60,000 nt of DNA. Origin: Symsagittifera roscoffensis (Eukaryota > Xenacoelomorpha > Acoela > Convolutidae). The notes under the pieces were generated by a model. It was not told the origin of the DNA, did not search any database, and saw only the letters and a list, made by a program, of their open reading frames with translations. Below, piece by piece: positions 53,701 through 60,000 of the stretch (the first letter of the stretch is position 1; each line of letters starts with the position of its first letter). The stretch lies in the NCBI RefSeq assembly GCF_963678635.1, contig NC_087063.1, positions 43,168,759-43,228,758 on the forward strand, in the 5' to 3' direction. A program made the position numbers and the translations under genes.

Positions 53701-56700
53701 ATTGCGGCCAATTTTTTGACAACAGGCACAATTTTTTGGCGCGCGCTTCCTCAAAAAAAGTTTTAGGATCCGTCAGCCAAAAATCGATATCTCAAAAATA
53801 GTCCAGAGGAGCGGCCCTTTGGGTCGACAGGGGGTCCAATCCCAGAGGGGAGACAATGTAATTTGCGCTCCTTCCCTACCTCTACGCTACAGATTCATGA
53901 TACCTTATTTGTAATATAATAGTCTGTGATATCCTTAGCATTGGCTGTACTTAATAGCTGGTTATTGATCAAAATGAACACATTTTGTCGCAACAATATT
54001 TGCGTCGCAACAATGTTTGCGACTTAGGTTGGAAAAAAGAGAGCTTTGCTTGTGTAATAAGCTTTTAAATTTTGCCAAGCTAGCTCCTGAAGCAATGAAA
54101 CGTGAAATGTTTTAGTTATTTCAGAGCAACTACTATGTCCTTTGAGTTAAGATATTTCATAGCGCATTTCTGAGCGAGTTAGTCAAGTTCAGTCTCCATC
54201 TCATTAGAACAGCACGTCTGAAAAAACACTAAGCTCACAAGATAGGTTTTGGCTTTTTTCATGGCAATTTAAATTATCCGGAAAAAACGCATATAACCTG
54301 AAATTTAAAACGAGTTTTTCTCAAATTGCATTGACAAAAAATGATGAAGACGGAACATGCTTAGAATCATTTCAATATAATTATGTCGGTGATCAACTCG
54401 GTAGTTTTGGCGTAATTTTAGATTGACTGAAAAAGGTAAAACTTTTGGGGTAAAATTTTGGGCCTCAATTTCGAAAAAAAATGCATTATATTAACTAAGC
54501 AGAAATTCTTAGCAAGTTCTGACAACGTCATTTTCTATCTCAAGACAACTCAATTTGAGAAAAAAAAAACGTTTAAATTTCAAGTTCAAAGCGTTTTGTC
54601 CAAATAAATTCAATCAGCACTATGAATGAATGAAATGTTCACGAAATCCCTCAGACATAAAACGAGATGAAGTTTCATACGGACCTTAAACGAGTCTAAG
54701 TTTCGTATGAAGCGCTGCCCTACAAAAATCATCTACAACATTTCAGATTCAAGAAATTTAGTTCTAGAATAATCTTTCCAAGCTTGCTGATACATTCCTT
54801 AAACGTTGCGCTCAATTTCTGACCTTAAAACTTCATGCGAATTTGAAGTATTATTCAATGAACTCAAGGTCAATTCATAGAAGACAAAAACATTACCAAA
54901 AATATAAAACCCAGCAAGCTGTCGATGCAATCATTCATCCATCCTAGCGCCTAGTTTTTATCATTTTTTGACACCGTCAGTGATGCGAAGTTATCGATCA
55001 CTCGTCTAGGATCATTCACAGAAGAGTCAATGAACTACGCATTCAGGAAATAATTTCAACCCTGTCGGAAATATTTGAAAGCTCAATCTGCTCAGCACAT
55101 CCTTTAGATCACCCTTAACTCATTCAATAAGTAATTATAGACTAAAAAAAGACTGCTCGTATCAGGGAAAAGCCCTAAATGTTCCCACTGCCTTTTATGG
55201 TTTTATAGAGCAGTAATAACTTCAAAAAATTAAATGTAATAAAATGAAAAAAAAAAAAAAAAACTTTTTCTAAAATTTGAAATTTTTTAAATAAAAATCA
55301 TCCCCCACACGCCATATAAAGTAAAAAAGGATAGATTTCGCTCCTTGTAACAAATCAATTCTGGCAAATAAGCTTCTTTCAACCAATTTGGAACGATTTT
55401 AAGCCGGATTAACTCTCCGTTTACGCGTTAATAGCGCGAAATATATTGCGCTTTAATTGTCCCAAATGGCAATCTTTAAACCCACTAACTTTACGAAAAA
55501 TGATCACAGGTGAAATATCTTTTCAAATTTGAGCTCAGGACAACAATAGCTTTCGAATGATATTTAAAAAATCCTGTCAAAAATGGCTAGTTAAAAAGTC
55601 GAAATTTGTCTGAGGAAAAAAAACCCCGAGCACAAATATTCCGTTAGTTTCCTATCGAAAATGAATATGCACAAAGGAAACAATTCGAGTCAACTCATTT
55701 ACGCTTATCGCAGAAAACAAGTTTTACGGGAATTTGAAGTCCCATTTCGACTGATTTCCTTTAACAATGCACCCTAAAAATAGCAAACCCTACCAAATTA
55801 CAAACATAGACACTTTTAAGTTTTTCTTCCTATAAGATAAATGATGAAGTATGAAATTCTCGGTGCCACTGGCTCAGAAACCGGTTATAAATCTGGTATC
55901 TTAATAAATGCAGCAACTCATTACCTTCTTGGTAAGGTCTTGTAGATTCTGGAAGTCCTGTGCTTTTGAGAGTTTCAGGATCTCCAGCTCCTTCTTCTTG
56001 GCTTCGTAGTCAGTCTCGTACTTCTGACTCCAGTACTCTTGCTTCGCCGACAGCTCCTGCAAGCAACAAAAAACGTCTAGCAATTTCCTACAGACAATTA
56101 CTTGAAAAGTGATAATTAACAATATTGACCAAGTTTCACGAAACCGTGAGCTCTTTCAACTTCATGGTCGTTTTTGCACTCGAAAGAACTGTTTTAAGGA
56201 ACTATCTTAAATTGAGAAAAATGTATCACTAAGCAATTTCCATTTTCCGGCGGTTATCCCGAAAACCAGATCCTCTTCTGAAACCAAGTTGCGCTACTTT
56301 TCAATTTCGCTGAAGGACATTGATTTTGAGTATACATGAAATTAATTAATCAAATTTCAAGTGACTATTCACAGGGGCGTATTTAGGCAACCATGTACAG
56401 GACTCTTGGTAAATCGCTAATTAGGAGAATTTGTATTAAAGCAAAGGGTTATTGTAGAGTCGACTTGCCAGAAAAAAAACAAGGAGTTATGAAGATAGAA
56501 AAATGCTTCATATCAATTTGTGATTTGTTTCACTTTGCAAATAGGGTTTCTGTTTTCTATTGGCGCAAAAAAAGTTGTAGAATTCTGACCAGGGGCGGAT
56601 TTAGGGGGACGGGTAGTTCGACCTTCTGCCGACCCAAAGGCAAAGGGTTCCTATGTACTTTTTGAGATATCCATGTTTGGTGCCGGACCCGAAAAGTTTC

Positions 56701-59056
56701 TATTTTGAGGGGGAGCGCGCGAAAACTTGGCAAAACAGGGTATTTTCAGTGCTTTGGGAGAGCTCGGAAAATAAATAAAGTCGACCTAAAATAAAAGGTC
56801 GACAAAATTTTTTGAACCCCCCCCCCCCCCCCTCTCGAGAAAATCTTAGATCCGCCCTGAACATTCAGAAATTAGATTAAGCTAAAACTGCGCTCACAAC
56901 AATATCATTCTAGTCAGCTTGAAAAAAATTCAATTTATTTTTATGATCACCCAAATCGACACAAAAAACAGCGGAAATAGATAACAGTTAACATTTTCAG
57001 CCTGAAATCAGACTTTGATTGATTGCTCAAATCAGTACAATTTTATTCTGACAAGGCAACTGAAAAAAGGCTTATCTCATTATCGGTCGAAACTTTCACA
57101 CAGCTTTCGACATTTCCTGACAGAAAGAAAAGGAAATGAGCTCCTTTACTGCCCTCGAAAATATCCCATTCCGCTCTACATCTCAAACAGACAAAATTGA
57201 CGGGTGAATGTCTTTCTTTAGATCTGAAGCTGCGATTCATTATTTAAAATGGATCAAACATTAGGCATCGAGTGCATTTTATTGAATGAAAGAGTAATTA
57301 GAAATCTTAAATATTTCATCAGACCTTCAGATGTAGTCAAAAAAATAGTAGTTTGAAGTACTGTTTATTGATGTTGATGGTTTAATTTTACAAATGAACT
57401 CCTTAGTCCGAGATGAGAGGAGAGAAATAACCCTCATCTGTACTTTTTGTTTGAATCAAGAGCAAAAGAAGTACTTCAAAGATACCAATTTGGAATCTCA
57501 GTAGACCTTCTAGATATAAAAGTGGTTTTTTCTTTTGCTACAAAGCAAACTTCAAATACTTGTAAAATCAATGCTCACGTTCAAAATCATTTCACCGGTT
57601 TGATCACAATGAGCTTATATTAATTTTTATATGAACACATCTGAACTGGTGTGAACTAGATTTAACACCAACGAAAAAATAGATGCATCATGATCTAGAT
57701 TAGAAGTTGCTTCAATTTACGAAAAAGAATCCCTGCATGAAGCGCGAACGTAATGCTCATTATCATGCTCTAATCATTAATTTTCCGCATATCAGAGTCA
57801 GGAGATGAGAGGCTTTGTAATGTGTCTGGCCATATTATATGCGTTCTCGAAAAAACCGAGAACACGGGGATTACTTCGAGGTCAAAGAGTAAGTTTTTCG
57901 GCTGTCAGGCAGTGAATATCTAGGAAATCAAAGAATTCGACTATACATAACAAACAGTAGCCTTTAGTGAACAGCTAGTCTCTAACCATCAATACTTGTG
58001 AATAAATGATTGAAGCGACATTAGACATTATTAATGCAAAAGCACACTATACTCTTGATTAAGATCTGACGAGAAAGAGAAAAGACTGACCTGCTGTTTC
58101 TGGTGTAGAAAAGACTCGATGTCCTGATTTACTCGGATCTCCTCGTTGATCTTCTCATTAACGTTCTAAAAATGAAAACAAATAACAGCCAACATCTTAA
58201 TAAAAAAAGGCAAATCGGGAAAGCGTTGGAAATCAAAGAAACTAGGGAATACTCGACACTTTTTTAAACAAAATCAAAGCAATTATCAACTTTCGAATTT
58301 CAGAGGAAAAAAAACACTTAATAGCTAATAAAATTCAGTTGAGGCTAAACAACTGATCCAAATATGCGATCATAGATAAAAGTTCATCATTTTGTGCCTG
58401 CATGAGGATGTTTTTTTTTTAATTTTATCCTTTATTTTGTAAAAAGCTATTGCATATACGTTAAACGTCAGTCGAAAAACACAGGAGCACGCTCTTAAAC
58501 AAAAAGTCTAGTAACTTTTGCGAAGCCAGAAAGCGGCGAATCAGTCCGTGCACAAATTAAGTTGTGACATGCAAATCGGTCCCATTAATATCTTTCAAGA
58601 CTCAAGAAACAAACTAATTGTATTAATGAAAAACTCAAAACAAATTGCGAATCAGAAAATGTCGAGGTAGTCGAACTTAATCTTGAAAAGGAAAAAAGGT
58701 TTTGTTTTCAAGTTAACAATATCTACTTGCAACAGCGAAGCACTGTTGTCAGCCCTAATTAAAAGCTACATGCAATCTTTCTGGCAGAGAAGTTTTGCCT
58801 CAAAACGTATCATGGTATGCCTGGAGCCACCGAACATTTGACTGATCGACAGAAAACAAAACCTCTTTCCATTTTGATTGCCACTTAATTGTACCTTAGT
58901 TTCCTCTTGTAGCTGAGCGATTCCCGAATCGCATTTTTTCTTGGTCTGCTGGACAGATACCAGGCTGCTTTTGTGCACGTACTTTCTCTCCATTGCCGTC
59001 TTCGCCTTCATCTCCTGCAACTGGTCCTTCAAGTGCGCAATCATCTCATTACGCTT
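50604..59056 (-). CDS. IQCG: DRC9 / IQCG, dynein regulatory complex subunit 9, C-terminal half (five exons)
   Basis: Minus-strand exons in transcript order: 58895-59056, 58091-58165, 55925-56056, 52239-52340 and 50604-50738 (stop 50604-50606). All introns are GT-AG and phase 0, giving 201 contiguous residues. The protein is a long coiled coil ending in one IQ motif and a Lys/Gly-rich tail. The blocks MIAHLKDQLQEMKAKT and IQAWWRGCMVRNQIGPYGKK match my recollection of vertebrate IQCG/DRC9, which is about 440 residues, so the N-terminal half lies beyond 60 kb. DRC9 belongs to the nexin-dynein regulatory complex, which links doublet microtubules and controls ciliary and flagellar bending; the IQ motif is a calmodulin-type binding site. 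The gene is convergent with the opsin. Confidence 0.92.
50739..52238 (-). other. DRC9 intron (phase 0)
   Basis: 1.5 kb. It contains a MITE-like inverted repeat at about 51149-51565 and nothing else recognisable. Confidence 0.6.
51149..51565. mobile_element. MITE-like element with CCAAATGGCATAA inverted ends
   Basis: The left part has 'ccttagaaacggtaacttcc', 'caaatggtataa' and 'cccaaatggcataa'. The right part has the complements 'atgccatttggga' (twice), 'atgccatttgagacgttatc' and 'cttagga'. The ends are therefore inverted repeats of about 65-80 bp around an AT-rich centre. Target duplication is not fixed. Confidence 0.6.
52239..52340 (-). CDS. IQCG: DRC9 exon: coiled coil before the IQ motif
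   Basis: 34 codons, phase 0 at both ends (acceptor CTGTAG, donor GCT|GTGAGT). It encodes YKEYEAVVVDDRYEKEMAKR and then RAEQMAEEYKACNA, a charged helix that leads directly into IQAWW. Confidence 0.92.
52769..53312 (-). repeat. Family H repeat, full-length reverse copy (intronic)
   Basis: It starts AAGACTGCTGGTATCGGGGC and has the central palindrome at about 53058-53090. It ends with a shortened TTTCGTCGGAAC hairpin that has lost one arm. Confidence 0.82.
53588..53880 (-). mobile_element. hAT-like non-autonomous element (reverse)
   Basis: The left end is CAGGGGTGGATCTAAG at 53588. The family words are in reverse: 'tttgggtcgacagggggtcc' and 'aatcccagagggg' at the far side, and 'aggcacaattttttggcgcg' inside. 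The right end is eroded. Confidence 0.55.
55149..55661 (-). repeat. Family H repeat, full-length reverse copy (intronic)
   Basis: It starts AAGACTGCTCGTATCAGGG, has the central GCGTTAATAGCGCGAAATAT palindrome at about 55425-55455, and ends near CCTATCGAAAATG. The terminal hairpin arm is slightly degraded. Confidence 0.83.
55925..56056 (-). CDS. IQCG: DRC9 exon: central coiled coil
   Basis: 44 codons, phase 0 (acceptor TTGCAG, donor AAGAAG|GTAATG). It encodes ELSAKQEYWSQKYETDYEAK and continues to FQNLQDLTKK. The W..KY..D.E.K..EL..LK.SKA pattern is typical of the family's coiled coil. Confidence 0.93.
56590..56859 (+). mobile_element. hAT-like MITE in a DRC9 intron
   Basis: 270 bp. The left end is CAGGGGCGGATTTAGGG and the right end CTTAGATCCGCCCTG, which are imperfect terminal inverted repeats. 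It carries a 16-base C run (56817-56832) and 'gtgctttgggagagctcgg'. No clear 8-bp target duplication was found. A further left-end-like CAGGGGCGTATTTAGG lies at about 56372, possibly a broken neighbouring copy. Confidence 0.65.
56860..58090 (-). other. Rest of DRC9 intron (phase 0)
   Basis: AT-rich. No exon, RNA gene or repeat was recognised. Confidence 0.5.
58091..58165 (-). CDS. IQCG: DRC9 exon: short coiled-coil exon
   Basis: 25 codons, phase 0 (acceptor TTTTTAG, donor CAGCAG|GTCAGT). It encodes NVNEKINEEIRVNQDIESFL and HQKQQ. It matches the family's 'xxNQDIExFL' segment and joins in frame to the neighbouring exons. Confidence 0.9.
58895..59056 (-). CDS. IQCG: DRC9 exon: conserved 'HLKDQLQEMKAKT' coiled coil
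   Basis: 54 codons, phase 0 (acceptor TTGTTCAG, donor ACTAAG|GTACAA). It encodes KRNEMIAHLKDQLQEMKAKT and continues to IAQLQEETK. The block is the most conserved part of DRC9 that I recall. Upstream exons are outside the window. Confidence 0.93.
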
Positions 59057-59571
59057 CTGAACAAAACAAAATGAATAGCAATAAAATTAAGTTAACAACA
59101 AATTTAAGTTAAAAAAAGATGATAAACTCAAAAAAGATTGATAATATTTGAAGCCCTTTCGGGGAAAAAATACGTTTTAAGCTCTCTGAATTTCAGGGCA
59201 TTTTAAATTTGATTTTTTTTTTGATAAAATTAACATATCTCGAGAAGAAAGGATGAGAAAGCAAAGTTTTCTTTCGCTATGAAATCAAAAATTGATATAC
59301 ATTTTTTGAAACGACAAGCAATTCACGTTGTTTTGTTGCACAATTTGTTTTCTTTTTGCAAAAGGAAAGTGTACTGTGACTTCTATTTAGTAAAATTATT
59401 TGAAGATAATCTGAACATAGACATCAGAGTTGTGATAAGGTTAATGCACTCACAGAAACCAAAAAAACCGGAGCATTTTCAATTTTAGAGTTCTAAGAAA
59501 ATAAATATTACGTTTAAGCAATTTGAATTTGCAGAATGTTTGAGGTTCGTTCTTTTTTAGGCAAAAATAAC
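59057..59571 (-). other. Start of a further DRC9 intron
   Basis: AT-rich sequence without a recognisable exon. The next upstream DRC9 exon must lie beyond the window. Confidence 0.5.
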
Positions 59572-60000
59572 CAGGGCGGATCTAGTATTTTTTCGAGGGA
59601 GGGTTTCAAAAAAAATTAGTCGCCCTTTTTTTCGGCCAATCAAATTGATTCTATGAGCACTCCCAAACCACTAAAAAGACCGCACTTTGACAAAATGTTC
59701 TCCACCGCAGGCAAATTTTTGAAAAAAAACAGGCCAAAAAATGCATTTTTGGGAACTTATTGGATGGAAAGATTTGATTAAAAACTGCGTTTTTCGGCGC
59801 GCGCTCCCCCTCAAAATTAGGATATATTGTCGCCTTTACAAAAATTTTTTTTAGGCCAATAGATGATTTTTATTTTCAAATGAGTGTGAAAACAGTTAAG
59901 ACTTTTTCTCAAAACAAAACGAAAAACCAGAATAGCTACATAAATTTCATCATCCCGTTTTTCGGTAGACCAAATTGATTTTATGAGCTCTCCCAGATCA
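59572..60000 (-). mobile_element. hAT-like element(s), cut by the window end
   Basis: The left end is CAGGGCGGATCTAG at 59572, then 'ttttttcgagggaggg', 'caaattgattctatgagcac' and 'ttcggcgcgcgctcccc' (reverse orientation). The words 'accaaattgattttatgagc' appear again at 59970, so a second copy or internal duplication starts at the window edge. Confidence 0.6.

Larger units (their letters stand above)
52341..55924 (-). other. DRC9 intron (phase 0)
   Basis: 3.6 kb. It contains full family H copies at 52769-53312 and 55149-55661 and a hAT-like element at 53588-53880. The rest is AT-rich without features. Confidence 0.6.

Overview
This is an AT-rich (roughly two-thirds A+T by eye) animal nuclear window. 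Two spliced genes with multi-kilobase introns sit among dense, mostly non-autonomous transposons and old repeats. I cannot name the species. The rhabdomeric-type opsin and the motile-cilium gene DRC9/IQCG point to a metazoan, most likely an invertebrate. No bacterial operon, rRNA, tRNA or CRISPR signal was seen.

Layout. 0-5.7 kb is gene-free, with copies of a hairpin-rich dispersed repeat ('family H') and hAT-like short elements. 5742-12314 is a complete, young Ty3/gypsy-type LTR retrotransposon: 212-bp LTRs differing at 2 positions, a PBS, a Gag-protease ORF, an RT-RNase H-integrase ORF in the +1 frame, a third tail ORF and a polypurine tract. 13.7-15.1 kb holds two family H copies facing each other. 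15.4-22.2 kb is a 3.1-kb tandem duplication plus a 0.5-kb third partial copy. 23.6 kb holds a perfect 26-bp-stem palindrome.

28.1-46.5 kb, plus strand: six exons of a divergent opsin, covering transmembrane helix 4 to the C-terminus. The splice phases match throughout. The first three helices are not in the window, or are not recognisable in it. Introns carry family H copies, a Tc1-like MITE, two copies of a TIR element, a 196-bp-arm inverted repeat, a 21-bp-type minisatellite and two copies of another repeat ending in a short hairpin.

46.5-50.6 kb lies between convergent genes. It contains a decayed MULE (Mutator-like) transposase on the minus strand with a hAT-like MITE inserted in it. 50.6-59.06 kb, minus strand: the last five coding exons of DRC9/IQCG, an IQ-motif coiled-coil protein of the nexin-dynein regulatory complex of motile cilia. 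Its 5' half lies beyond 60 kb.

The two host genes have no evident functional link. The retrotransposon is a self-contained unit. Most other structure is transposon-derived. The points most worth checking are the atypical opsin residues, the coding layout of the retrotransposon, and the long perfect or near-perfect inverted repeats.
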